A DNA stretch of 64,000 bases from an uncultured Flavobacterium sp. Its GTDB lineage: Bacteria; Bacteroidota; Bacteroidia; Flavobacteriales; Flavobacteriaceae. Numbering within the stretch: position 1 is the stretch's first letter; each line of letters begins with the position of its first letter. The stretch lies in contig NZ_CAMLDD010000025.1 of NCBI RefSeq assembly GCF_946478785.1, forward strand, positions 1 through 64,000, in the 5' to 3' direction. Shown in pieces: positions 7,375-15,901 of this stretch. The translations under genes and the position numbers were made by a program. The notes under the pieces were generated by a model. It was not told the DNA's origin, searched no databases, and saw only the letters and a program-made list of their open reading frames with translations.

Positions 7375-7929
7375 TTACATTTTTGGCAACAATACAGTAT
7401 CCACTACATGTATTACTCCATTTGACTGATTAACATCTGCAATTGTAACTTTCGATTTATTTCCGCTTTCGTCAGAAATGTATAAGTCTTTCCCATCCAT
7501 CCAGGCAGTTAAAGTTCCGCCGCTAACTGTTTTAAGAGCTGCTCTTCCTTTACCCATTTTAATTGCTTTCGCAATATCCGAAGCATTCATTTTTCCTGCA
7601 ACAACGTGATACGTTAAAATAGTTTGTAATGTTTTAATATTTTCCGGTTTCAATAATGTTTCAACAGTTCCTGCAGGCAGTTTATCAAATGCAGCATTAG
7701 TAGGTGCAAATACTGTAAAAGGTCCTTTGCTTTGTAATGTTTCTACCAATCCGGCGGCTTTTACAGCAGCAACCAATGTCGTATGATCTTTTGAGTTAAC
7801 AGCATTTTCGACAATATTTTTATTTGGATACATGGCAGCCCCGCCAACCATTACCGTTTTTTGTGCAAATGAAGTAAATCCGAATCCCAAGGCTAAAATG
7901 GCTACAGCTAAAAATTTTCCAGTTTTCAT
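7375..7929 (-). CDS. Secreted fasciclin (FAS1) domain protein
   Basis: This 184-residue protein has an N-terminal signal peptide (MKTGKFLAVAILALGFGFTSFA, cut near residue 22). A single FAS1 domain fills the rest: VEAAKAAGLVETL-like helix, GPFTVFAPTNAAFDKLP (about 90-106), ILTYHVVAGKM (about 127-137) and the closing NGVIHVVDTVLLP (about 169-181). Fasciclin domains mediate adhesion or polymer binding outside the cytoplasm. There is no lipobox or sorting domain, so it is probably periplasmic or secreted. It converges on the PhnA-like gene. Confidence 0.9.
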   Translation of the reverse strand: MKTGKFLAVAILALGFGFTSFAQKTVMVGGAAMYPNKNIVENAVNSKDHTTLVAAVKAAGLVETLQSKGPFTVFAPTNAAFDKLPAGTVETLLKPENIKTLQTILTYHVVAGKMNASDIAKAIKMGKGRAALKTVSGGTLTAWMDGKDLYISDESGNKSKVTIADVNQSNGVIHVVDTVLLPKM

Positions 7930-8288
7930 AATGAATGTTTTAAGTTATAAGGTCATTTACGCTATAACATTTACTTTGGTTTTTAATATTGATAAAATTA
8001 AAGATAATAAAAACAAGAACTATTATTAAATAACTGAAGAACAGTATTTTACCAAACAAAGAAAATAAATTGAATGTAAAAAAGTCTCTCTGAAATAATA
8101 AACTGTTAATTAAAATGGATCTTTACTTTCAATATTTAGCAAATTTCAATTGGCATCTGCTATTAATGAGAATTTAATAATTCTTTATGAGAATTGTATA
8201 AAAAATCTTCATAGCTGAAAATGTAATTTTAAATGTGTCCAATTAAAAAATGGTCAATTGCTAAAACTAAAAATTAAAACTGATTTAT
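7930..8288. other. Gene-free stretch between fasciclin and acidic protein genes
   Basis: AT-rich DNA with no supported gene or RNA. It must hold the divergent promoters for the flanking genes, but I found no full TTG-N17-23-TAnnTTTG match. A short direct repeat, tatgagaatt, occurs near 8165-8200. Confidence 0.5.
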
Positions 8289-8576
8289 ATGAAATCTGAA
8301 AATCACTTCTATTCGTCTGGGGAATCTGCAGGATATATGACAAGTTATAAAGAGCAGCTGTTATTAAATTACGATGATTTAGATGGCGCATTTGAAGCTG
8401 AATTGATCACCTCAAATCATTATAATTTAGACCTTGGTGGCTTGGAAGAGAATCTAGAGGATGATCTGGATTCGGAGTACGACGAAAATGACTGGGAAGA
8501 ACTAGAATCTATTGGCCTCGAAGGTGAATATGATAAGAATGAAGAACAACCTGGAACTTTTCTTATGAAAAACTAA
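8289..8576 (+). CDS. Small acidic hypothetical protein
   Basis: This 95-residue protein is very acidic, with a run of Asp and Glu in the middle (EENLEDDLDSEYDENDWEEL). No signal peptide, membrane segment or cysteine motif is seen, and I do not recognise a family. It is monocistronic, followed by a clear hairpin terminator that also faces the convergent oxidoreductase gene. Codon use looks like its neighbours, so I consider it a real gene of unknown function. Confidence 0.65.
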   Translation: MKSENHFYSSGESAGYMTSYKEQLLLNYDDLDGAFEAELITSNHYNLDLGGLEENLEDDLDSEYDENDWEELESIGLEGEYDKNEEQPGTFLMKN

Positions 8577-8616
8577 AAATGTGTTTATGGTAACGGCAAG
8601 TAATAAAGATAAATCA

Positions 8617-8650
8617 AAAAGTCCCCTTTAAATAATATGAGGGGACTTTG
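8617..8650. terminator. Bidirectional terminator
   Basis: aagtcccct pairs with aggggactt between two convergent genes, with A-rich and T-rich flanks on either side. Confidence 0.75.
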
Positions 8651-8666
8651 TATTTTCTTTTAAAAT

Positions 8667-9689
8667 TTAACGCCACCCGAATTCTGGGGCAATATACTTT
8701 AGTATAGCTGACAGTACATGAATATTGTACTCAACGCCCAATGTATTTGGTATGGTCAGCAACAATGTATCGGCTTCCTGAATAGCTTCATCCTGAGCTA
8801 GCTCTGCAATGAGCTTATCCGGCTCAGCAGCATAACTCTTTCCAAAGATTGCCCGTTTATCTCTTTCAATATTACCAAAACTATCGGATCCTTTCCCCTG
8901 CTCTCCAAAGTAATACCTGTCCTGATCATTAACCAGTGCAAAAATAGAACGGCTTACTGAAACTCGTGGCTCTCGCTGATGTCCTGCTTTTTTCCAGGCT
9001 TCCTTGTATAATCTGATTTGTTCTGCTTGTTGAATATGGAAAGGCTTACCATTTTCGTCATACTTAAGAGTAGAACTTTGCAAATGCATACCGTTTTCGG
9101 CTGCCCAAACAGCAGTAGCATTCGATGCAGCTCCCCACCAGATTCGCTCCCTCAATCCTTCTGAATGTGGCTCCAGACGCAATAAACCCGGCGGATTCGG
9201 AAACATAGGATATGGATTTGGCTCTGCAAATCCTTCACCATTAAGTCTGTTCAAAAATTCCAGAGCTTTTTTACGTCCCATATCAGCATCTGTTTCACCC
9301 TCCATAGGTTCGTATCCAAATTCACGCCACCCGTCAATCACCTGTTCCGGTGATCCCCTGCTGATTCCTAATTGTAAACGCCCTCCTGAAATTAAGTCGG
9401 CAGCACCGGCATCTTCCACCATATAAAGTGGGTTCTCATAACGCATATCGATAACACCTGTACCAATTTCTATTTTACTTGTTTTAGCACCTATGGCCGA
9501 AAGTAAAGGAAAAGGCGATGCCAGCTGTGTAGCAAAATGATGAACCCGGAAATAAGCCCCATCCAATCCAATTTCCTCTGCTGCAACAGCCAAATCAATG
9601 GACTGAAGAAGCGTATCGCCTGCGGTACGAGTCTTATAGGAAGGATGATTGGCCCAGTGCCCAAACGATAAAAATCCTATTTTCTTCAT
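8667..9689 (-). CDS. Luciferase-like flavin-dependent oxidoreductase
   Basis: Member of the LLM-class (bacterial luciferase-like) flavin monooxygenase superfamily, about 340 residues. Seen: KIGFLSFGHW at the start of the barrel, VHHFATQLASPFPLLSAIGA, IEIGTGVIDMRYENPLYMVEDAGAAD split around residues 75-100, and ISGGRLQLGISRGSP, the usual family signature. The substrate is not deducible. The start at 9689 (MKKIGFLSFG) is favoured over an ATG three codons upstream. It appears to be a single-gene unit with a TATATTTG element upstream. Confidence 0.88.
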   Translation of the reverse strand: MKKIGFLSFGHWANHPSYKTRTAGDTLLQSIDLAVAAEEIGLDGAYFRVHHFATQLASPFPLLSAIGAKTSKIEIGTGVIDMRYENPLYMVEDAGAADLISGGRLQLGISRGSPEQVIDGWREFGYEPMEGETDADMGRKKALEFLNRLNGEGFAEPNPYPMFPNPPGLLRLEPHSEGLRERIWWGAASNATAVWAAENGMHLQSSTLKYDENGKPFHIQQAEQIRLYKEAWKKAGHQREPRVSVSRSIFALVNDQDRYYFGEQGKGSDSFGNIERDKRAIFGKSYAAEPDKLIAELAQDEAIQEADTLLLTIPNTLGVEYNIHVLSAILKYIAPEFGWR

Positions 9690-9716
9690 AGATAGCATTA
9701 TTATTGATTACTATTT

Positions 9717-9724
9717 CAAATATA
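9717..9724 (-). promoter_or_regulatory. Promoter -7 element for the LLM oxidoreductase
   Basis: Reads TATATTTG on the minus strand, about 28 nt before the chosen start codon. No good -33 TTG at normal spacing. Confidence 0.35.
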
Positions 9725-10069
9725 CGCATCATTCTTGAGTGATAGCTTAATTGATGGATAGAAAATATTACCACATTTGTTTATAAGTGGAATATAAAAT
9801 TACTTTAACTCCTGAATCGACTTACTATAAATAAATCAGTTAAAATGGATTCAATTAAATCTTTATCTCAATCATTGGTTTTTTCTGATCATCTATTTGA
9901 AAAGTATATATTAGGAATAAAAGGCAACTGAAGAAGATCATGATAGCAATAATATTCAAAAAACTATATGAAAAGAAGGATTTAAAAATTGAAATTCTTA
10001 ACTCTTTTTATTTGCAAAAACTATATATCTTCTTTTTTTTGATAACTTTAAATCAAAAATAGATTCATT
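9725..10069. other. Gene-free stretch upstream of the ExbD pair
   Basis: Very AT-rich DNA without a convincing gene. A 28-codon frame starts at 9844 but has no ribosome-binding or family support. The promoter of the ExbD pair should be here; I see only partial -7 matches near 10040. Confidence 0.45.
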
Positions 10070-10597
10070 ATGGAAAATCTGCCTAAAAAAGTAAGAAGCA
10101 AAAAATTAAATACAAGAGTCGATCTGACTGCAATGGTTAGCATTTCTTTTTTGCTGATTATATTTTTTATGGTTGTGGGCGAATTGTCAAAGCCTAAAAT
10201 AATGGACTTTGGACATGAGGATAGAGGTTGCGGCCCGGAACCTGTATGTAATCGCCCAGATGAAAATCGCATTCTAACTGTATTACTTGATGACGACAAT
10301 AAAATGATAACTTATATGGGATTGTTGTATGCACCTATTCAAAACCCAAAAGAAGTACATTATGGAAAAGACGGCATCAGAAAAGAATTAATAGCTATAG
10401 ACAAAAAAGTTCATGAATATTCTGCAGGAATGGGCAAACCTGAAATAGGTGTTACTGTTATCATAAAGCCAAGCCAAAAATCTAACTACGGCAATCTGGT
10501 TGATATTCTTGATGAAATGAACATTACAGGAATTAATTCTTATGCAATTGTAGATTATTATACTCCTGAAGAAACAAAATTACTGGCTTCTAAATAA
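10070..10597 (+). CDS. ExbD/TolR-type biopolymer transport protein (paralog 1)
   Basis: This 175-residue inner-membrane protein has a short cytoplasmic N-terminus rich in Lys and Arg, one transmembrane helix (about residues 24-41, VSISFLLIIFFMVVGEL) and a periplasmic domain. The pattern RVDLTAMVSISFLLIIFFM includes the aspartate before the helix that is typical of ExbD/TolR. ExbD normally works with ExbB to power TonB, but no exbB or tonB is nearby. A near-identical N-terminus and C-terminus occur in the next gene, so the two are tandem paralogs. The variable middle carries CGPEPVC. Confidence 0.87.
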   Translation: MENLPKKVRSKKLNTRVDLTAMVSISFLLIIFFMVVGELSKPKIMDFGHEDRGCGPEPVCNRPDENRILTVLLDDDNKMITYMGLLYAPIQNPKEVHYGKDGIRKELIAIDKKVHEYSAGMGKPEIGVTVIIKPSQKSNYGNLVDILDEMNITGINSYAIVDYYTPEETKLLASK

Positions 10598-10626
10598 AAC
10601 TCTTCCTAACTAATACAACTTGATTT

Positions 10627-11157
10627 ATGCAAAATCTACCTAAAAAAGTTCGCAGCAGAAAGCTTAATTCCACAGTCGATTTGACTGCAATGGTAAGTGT
10701 TTCTTTTTTATTGATTATATTTTTTATGGTTGTTGGCGAATTGTCAAAGCCTAAAATTATGGCTCTTGGTTTACCTGAAAAGTATACTGATGAAAATTGG
10801 AATGGTGTAATTAGTTGTGGTCATGTTAATTACCATCGAGTTACCACTGTTTTACTTGATGACAATGATAAAATTATAACTTATTCAGGTTTGTTAGAAT
10901 ATCCTGATCATTCACCAAAAAATGTGGATTATGGTCAGAAAGGTATTCGAAAAGAATTATTAAATATAAAAAGTGAAGTTTATCAATATACTGGAGATAA
11001 AAACAGAGGCCCAATTGTAATCATAAAACCAAGCAAAAAATCTAATTATGGAAACTTGGTTGCTATTTTAGACGAAATGGCAATTGCAAAAATTGATACT
11101 TATACAATTGTAAATGATTTCACTCCTGAAGAAACAAAATTGCTGGCACTAAATTAA
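10627..11157 (+). CDS. ExbD/TolR-type biopolymer transport protein (paralog 2)
   Basis: This 176-residue paralog of the preceding gene starts 29 nt downstream. The first 48 residues are almost identical (VDLTAMVSVSFLLIIFFMVV and GELSKPKIM), and both end in a conserved TPEETKLLA tail. The region between (about residues 49-90) diverges strongly and has lost the CGPEPVC pair, keeping a single SCGHVNYHR segment. This looks like duplication followed by divergence of the periplasmic domain. Both probably sit in one transcript that ends at the hairpin near 11190. Confidence 0.87.
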   Translation: MQNLPKKVRSRKLNSTVDLTAMVSVSFLLIIFFMVVGELSKPKIMALGLPEKYTDENWNGVISCGHVNYHRVTTVLLDDNDKIITYSGLLEYPDHSPKNVDYGQKGIRKELLNIKSEVYQYTGDKNRGPIVIIKPSKKSNYGNLVAILDEMAIAKIDTYTIVNDFTPEETKLLALN

Positions 11158-11188
11158 TTTTATGTTGAAATGATTGTCTAAAACAATA

Positions 11189-11216
11189 AAAAGTCCCACT
11201 ATGATGTGGGACTTTC
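11189..11216. terminator. Bidirectional terminator
   Basis: aaagtcccac (11190-11199) pairs with gtgggacttt (11206-11215) between convergent genes. Nearly the same hairpin recurs at 13434-13459. Confidence 0.85.
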
Positions 11217-11226
11217 TGTTATATAA

Positions 11227-13353
11227 TTATTTCTTTATAAACTTCATACTTGAACTCCCTAAATCCGACTTTACATTTATAAAGTAAGTTCCCGTTCTAA
11301 GCTTAGAAACATCAATATTAGAAACCAATTTTACATTTGGAACAGCAATCACCAATTGTCCCAGAATATCATAAATCGCGAAGGATTGTATCTTTATATT
11401 TTGAGTAGCACTAATATTCAAAACATCATTTACAGGATTTGGATACAAAGTAAAATAATTAGAAAACTCAAAATCAGGATTACTTAAAGTCGTTTGAAAT
11501 TTTGATGTCGCTTTATTGGTAAGTATCGGAAAATTATAATCAAAATAGATATTGGCCTCGTTAGTAAACGAATCTCCAACTTTTAATGTTGGAAGTGTCT
11601 TAATTTTAAAAGCAATATAGCCATCATTATTCACGTCATCAAAAGGAAGGTTGATATTTTCGAATATAAACTCTACTTTGTTTCCTTCTGAAATTTTAGT
11701 CACAAACGAATGACTGGAACTGGTTGGAATCAAAGTCGAAATATCAAATTTTGATAAATCGATCATGTCTTTTACTACAATATTTTGTGCTTGATAAGTT
11801 CCTGTATTTTCAAAACGAATCATATAATGTACATACTCGCCTATTAAACTTGGCGTAACAATTGAACCTTCCAGACATGTTTTATCATTTGGATCGTAAG
11901 AGCCAACAACTGTTTGATTTAAAGTGAATGTATTATCAAGTGGAGTTTCGTCTGCGCTTTGTGATGCTATTGTTGTTACAAATTTTAATATATCACCGTT
12001 GTTTACCGCAGGTATTTCCATTGGTGAATTTACATCTAATGTAAAAGTAATTTCTCTAGTCTCAAATGGTTTTAAATTAGAAAAAATCCAGGATAAGTTA
12101 CCTTCAGTTTGAGTATAAACTACAGGACTAGCAACAACCAATTCCAAAACTTCATCTTTAAATTGTAAATTAATTGTCCCGTTTTCTATTCTGTTTCCTT
12201 TGTTTTTATAGATGATTTTATAATTAGACTCAAAGCCTGGTCTGGCAGAATTAATAGGAACAACTATTACTTCAACATCATGTTTGTCAAAATTAGAAAC
12301 ACAGAAATTTTGAATAAACGGACTAGTTTGTATTGGAAAATTAACTGTAATATTTTGAGGAGTTATAGAAAAATAGCTTGGATTTTCTAGTAGTGGTGTT
12401 AGCGTGTATTCTCCAGCTTGCACAGGAACATAATAGGACCCGAAATTGTTTGCAAATAGTATTTGAGTAGAAGTACCATCACTTAATAAGTATTTGGAAT
12501 ATGGAATTAAATTATCATCACTATCACAACCGTCATTTAAAAAATCTAATTTTTGGTTACCTTCAATAGTATAAAACGTACCTCCAGGTGTAAAACTACA
12601 ATAAGTATTTACATGACAATTAGGTAAATTTGAAGTCTCCTTTTGAACCAACGATAAATCTTCTTCATCTGAACATACATATCTTAAATATCGTTCCCCA
12701 TTATGAATATCTAATTTTCTCCAATCATTGGTGTTGCCATTTTTAATATTTAAAAATTCTAATTGATTATAAAAAGATACTAACCAATTTAAATTTGGGC
12801 AATTTGATACATCTAATGAAGTAATTTTATTATCTTGACAAGAAATACTTTCTAAGCTTACATTCTTAGAAACATTTATCACGGTTAATTTATCAGATAT
12901 ACAAGTAAGTGTTTTTAAATTAATTAAATTAGATAAATCAATTTGACTTAAACTACCAGTATTGTAATTCATTTGAAATTGCACTAAACTTGGAATTGAG
13001 TTAAGTTCAGATAAATTTGATATTTTATTACTATGGCAAAAAAGTGTATGCAAATTACTAAAATACGATAAACCTGTTAAATCAGTAATATTTGCATTGG
13101 AAATATCTAATGATTTAATTAATAATGCTTCACTAATTTGAATTTCACCATCATTATTTGTATCAATCTTATTGTAATAAGTTGGATATCCAGGATTAAA
13201 ATATTGTACAGATGCAACCGGTATAGTATTTCCGGAAGCTGCAGTTAAAAGTTTTGCTTTTAATTTAGCATCAGGAAAATTAATAATCTGTGCATTCAAT
13301 CCATTAGCAAAAGAAAGAGCCAGAACAACAACCAAAAAGTAAATTTTCTTCAT
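11227..13353 (-). CDS. Leucine-rich repeat protein with T9SS sorting domain
   Basis: A 708-residue secreted protein. It has a signal peptide (about residues 1-21), then leucine-rich repeats of the internalin-like type (about 75-235, e.g. SLDISNANITDLTGLSYFSN), then beta-sandwich repeats of the kind found in Bacteroidota surface proteins (about 350-630, with GSYDPNDKTC). The C-terminus (about 635-708) is a type A T9SS sorting domain, starting YFTLYPNPVNDVLNISATQN and ending SMKFIKK. It is therefore probably exported by type IX secretion and anchored or released at the cell surface. LRRs suggest protein or glycan binding. Monocistronic. Confidence 0.9.
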   Translation of the reverse strand: MKKIYFLVVVLALSFANGLNAQIINFPDAKLKAKLLTAASGNTIPVASVQYFNPGYPTYYNKIDTNNDGEIQISEALLIKSLDISNANITDLTGLSYFSNLHTLFCHSNKISNLSELNSIPSLVQFQMNYNTGSLSQIDLSNLINLKTLTCISDKLTVINVSKNVSLESISCQDNKITSLDVSNCPNLNWLVSFYNQLEFLNIKNGNTNDWRKLDIHNGERYLRYVCSDEEDLSLVQKETSNLPNCHVNTYCSFTPGGTFYTIEGNQKLDFLNDGCDSDDNLIPYSKYLLSDGTSTQILFANNFGSYYVPVQAGEYTLTPLLENPSYFSITPQNITVNFPIQTSPFIQNFCVSNFDKHDVEVIVVPINSARPGFESNYKIIYKNKGNRIENGTINLQFKDEVLELVVASPVVYTQTEGNLSWIFSNLKPFETREITFTLDVNSPMEIPAVNNGDILKFVTTIASQSADETPLDNTFTLNQTVVGSYDPNDKTCLEGSIVTPSLIGEYVHYMIRFENTGTYQAQNIVVKDMIDLSKFDISTLIPTSSSHSFVTKISEGNKVEFIFENINLPFDDVNNDGYIAFKIKTLPTLKVGDSFTNEANIYFDYNFPILTNKATSKFQTTLSNPDFEFSNYFTLYPNPVNDVLNISATQNIKIQSFAIYDILGQLVIAVPNVKLVSNIDVSKLRTGTYFINVKSDLGSSSMKFIKK

Positions 13354-13430
13354 ATGTATAAATTTTTACACAAAAGTAACTTTTCAAAACTATAACACAA
13401 TTTTATTTGTTAAAAGAAATTATACGACAA

Positions 13431-13460
13431 AAAAAAGTCCCACATTACTGTGGGACTTTC
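13431..13460 (-). terminator. Terminator of rpsA
   Basis: aaagtcccaca (13434-13444) with tgtgggacttt (13449-13459). On the minus strand the hairpin is followed by a long U run, right after the rpsA stop. Confidence 0.88.
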
Positions 13461-13480
13461 TATTTAGAGGAAACTAAGAA

Positions 13481-15259
13481 TTATTTTTTCTCCGTTTTTT
13501 CCATTTTAGCTTTTAATGCAGCTAATACATCATTGTTATCTCCTAAAGTTGCAGCTGGTGCATTTGTAGAAGAGTTAGATGAAGTATTTTCAGTTGCAGC
13601 TTTCACGTTTTTCTCTTCTTCTTCACGGAAGATAGCAGTGTGAGAAGCAACTACTCTTTTGAATTCTTTGTTGAATTCGATTACTTTGAAATCAGCAGTA
13701 TCACCTTTTTTCAATTTCTTTCCGTCTTCTTTTTCAAGGTGACGAGTAGGAATGAAAGCAACAATATCATCTCCGAATTCTACAGTAGCTCCTTTGTCAA
13801 CGATTTCAGAAATTTCACCATTGTGGATAGTTCCTACAGCGAAAGAATCTTCGTATTGATCCCAAGGATTAGCAGTAGTTTGTTTGTGACCTAAAGATAA
13901 TTTACGTCCTTCAACATCTAATTCTAATACAACTACATCAAGTTTCTCACCAACATTTACAAATTCAGATGGGTGTTTGATTTTCTTAGTCCAAGATAAG
14001 TCAGAGATGTAAATTAATCCATCAATTCCTTCTTCTAATTCTACGAAAATACCAAAGTTTGTAAAGTTTCTAACGATACCTGTATGTTTAGAACCTACTG
14101 GGTATTTAGAAGTAATATCAGTCCATGGATCCTGAGTCAATTGTTTGATACCTAATGACATTTTACGGTCATCTCTATCTAAAGTTAAGATAACAGCTTC
14201 AACAACATCTCCAACTTTTACGAAATCCTGAGCAGAACGTAAATGAGTTGACCATGACATTTCAGAAACGTGGATTAAACCTTCAACACCTTCAGCAACT
14301 TCGATAAATGCACCGTAATCAGCGATTACAACTACTTTACCTTTTACTTTATCACCAATAGTTAAATTAGCATCTAAAGCATCCCATGGGTGAGCGTTTA
14401 ATTGTTTCAATCCTAATTGAATTCTTGTTTTCTCATCATCGAAATCAAGGATTACAACGTTTAATTTTTGGTCTAATTCAAGAACTTCACTTGGGTGGTT
14501 GATTCTGCTCCAAGAAAGGTCAGTAATGTGAATTAATCCGTCAACACCACCTAAGTCAATGAACACACCATAAGAAGTAATGTTTTTAACAACACCTTCT
14601 AATACTTGTCCTTTTTGTAATTGACCGATGATTTCTTTTTTCTGTACTTCGATATCAGCTTCGATAAGCGCTTTATGAGATACAACAACGTTTTTGAATT
14701 CGTGGTTAATTTTTACCACTTTGAATTCCATCATTTTGTTTACATATACATCGTAGTCTCTAATTGGCTTAACGTCAATTTGAGAACCAGGTAAGAAAGC
14801 TTCAATTCCGAAAACGTCAACGATCATACCACCTTTAGTTCTGCATTTTACAAAACCATTAACGATTTCTCCTGTTTCGTTTGCAGAAATAACTCTATCC
14901 CATGATTTAATAGTACGTGCTTTTCTGTGAGATAATACTAATTGACCTGTTTTATCCTCACGGATGTCGATTAATACTTCTACTTTGTCACCAACTTTTA
15001 AATTTGGGTTGTAACGGAATTCGTTTAAAGAAATAACACCTTCAGATTTAGCATTGATATCAACGATAACGTCTCTATCTGTAATTCTAACAACAACACC
15101 TTCAACTACTTCTTCTTGGTCAGTAGCGATGAAAGTCTTAGATACTAGGTCTTCAAACTCTTGTAAGTTTTTCTCATCTACTGCATCAATACCTTCTTCG
15201 AAATTGTGCCAGTTAAAATTTGCTAAAAACTCTTCTTGTGATTTAATTTGTTCAGACAT
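13481..15259 (-). CDS. rpsA: 30S ribosomal protein S1
   Basis: Binds mRNA on the small ribosomal subunit and aids initiation. The 592-residue protein has six consecutive S1 (OB-fold) domains, seen as repeated segments such as GVVVRITDRDVIVDI, GVVKNITSYGVFIDLGGVDG, GKVVVIADYGAFIEVAEGVE and GIVRNFTNFGIFVELEEGID. The C-terminal tail is low-complexity, rich in Asn, Ser, Thr and Ala. Length is typical of Bacteroidota S1. It is a single-gene unit with a consensus promoter (15378-15407), a 5' leader of about 110 nt containing a hairpin, and a strong terminator. Confidence 0.97.
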   Translation of the reverse strand: MSEQIKSQEEFLANFNWHNFEEGIDAVDEKNLQEFEDLVSKTFIATDQEEVVEGVVVRITDRDVIVDINAKSEGVISLNEFRYNPNLKVGDKVEVLIDIREDKTGQLVLSHRKARTIKSWDRVISANETGEIVNGFVKCRTKGGMIVDVFGIEAFLPGSQIDVKPIRDYDVYVNKMMEFKVVKINHEFKNVVVSHKALIEADIEVQKKEIIGQLQKGQVLEGVVKNITSYGVFIDLGGVDGLIHITDLSWSRINHPSEVLELDQKLNVVILDFDDEKTRIQLGLKQLNAHPWDALDANLTIGDKVKGKVVVIADYGAFIEVAEGVEGLIHVSEMSWSTHLRSAQDFVKVGDVVEAVILTLDRDDRKMSLGIKQLTQDPWTDITSKYPVGSKHTGIVRNFTNFGIFVELEEGIDGLIYISDLSWTKKIKHPSEFVNVGEKLDVVVLELDVEGRKLSLGHKQTTANPWDQYEDSFAVGTIHNGEISEIVDKGATVEFGDDIVAFIPTRHLEKEDGKKLKKGDTADFKVIEFNKEFKRVVASHTAIFREEEEKNVKAATENTSSNSSTNAPAATLGDNNDVLAALKAKMEKTEKK

Positions 15260-15277
15260 GCTGATAAAAAATTTGTA

Positions 15278-15320
15278 TTCTGTTTTCCTCGAGTTTCATA
15301 AAGCAGTAGAAAAAACAGAA
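15278..15320 (-). promoter_or_regulatory. Hairpin in the rpsA 5' leader
   Basis: Nine-base arms ttctgtttt (15278-15286) and aaaacagaa (15312-15320) pair within the predicted rpsA leader, ending about 18 nt before the start codon. S1 is known to autoregulate in other bacteria; a role for this hairpin is inference. Confidence 0.4.
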
Positions 15321-15377
15321 GTTGTTTTACATAAATAGTTGATACCTAATGGAAACTCTTCTTTGCCAAAAGGTCTG

Positions 15378-15407
15378 CAAAATTAATACATTTATTTGTA
15401 ATAGCAA
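15378..15407 (-). promoter_or_regulatory. rpsA promoter
   Basis: On the minus strand: TTG (in TTTG), 19-nt spacer, TAATTTTG. A full match to the Bacteroidota consensus. It predicts a 5' leader of about 110 nt. Confidence 0.75.
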
Positions 15408-15472
15408 ACTAAAATACAGATGATTGTCAGTTAATTGCTTAGAAGCAGAAGATTTTGTGTTTTTCATCACCG

Positions 15473-15546
15473 AAAGTCCCGCTTTCGCTCCTATCTTTTA
15501 TGGCAAACCCTGCCATAAAAGGATAACCGCTCTATCGGGGCTAGGT
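15473..15546 (-). repeat. Dispersed hairpin element, copy C (diverged)
   Basis: The stem 15495-15504 with 15512-15521 is perfect over 10 bp but with different bases (atggc/gccat). The loop on the minus strand is agggttt, and the flank next to the tail has diverged. Confidence 0.7.
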
Positions 15547-15586
15547 TAGAAGTTTTGTGGTTCTTAAGAACTAAACCTCATCAAAA

Positions 15587-15619
15587 AAACCCGACAGGTT
15601 TTTAAAACCTGTCGGGTTT
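15587..15619. repeat. Near-perfect 33-bp palindrome
   Basis: aaacccgacaggtttt (15587-15602) and aaaacctgtcgggttt (15604-15619) are perfect complements around one base. A third half-copy, aaacctgtcgggttt, is at about 15864-15878. Related palindromes with a different core flank hisD at 44171 and 44252. Confidence 0.8.
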
Positions 15620-15675
15620 AAATCGCATAGACTATATAAATCGTTAGTAAGAAACTTAATTCATTACCTTTTTTA

Positions 15676-15792
15676 AACGGATTAAAATCCGTTGCTACAA
15701 AATAAATCGTTCCTACGGAACTTAAACATTAAAATAACCCAAAAAGAGCCATTGGGCTCGAAACATATTGTAGCGGCGGATTTTAATCCGCT
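15676..15792. repeat. Inverted-repeat element of about 117 bp
   Basis: Outer arms 15676-15700 and 15768-15792 are inverted repeats of each other with a few mismatches. Each contains its own small palindrome (cggattaaaatccg or cggattttaatccg), and gttcctacggaac lies inside. No gene. It looks like a small non-autonomous element. Confidence 0.7.
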
Positions 15793-15901
15793 GAACTAGA
15801 ATTAAAAAAATATTCCCTAAAAATTTAATCCAAATAAAAATCAAAACCAACGGCAGATTTCAAAAACCTGTCGGGTTTAGATAAAATCTATTATTTTCTA
15901 A

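Noticed and set aside
9844..9930. 28-codon frame upstream of the ExbD pair
   Set aside because: No ribosome-binding context, no promoter and no family similarity.
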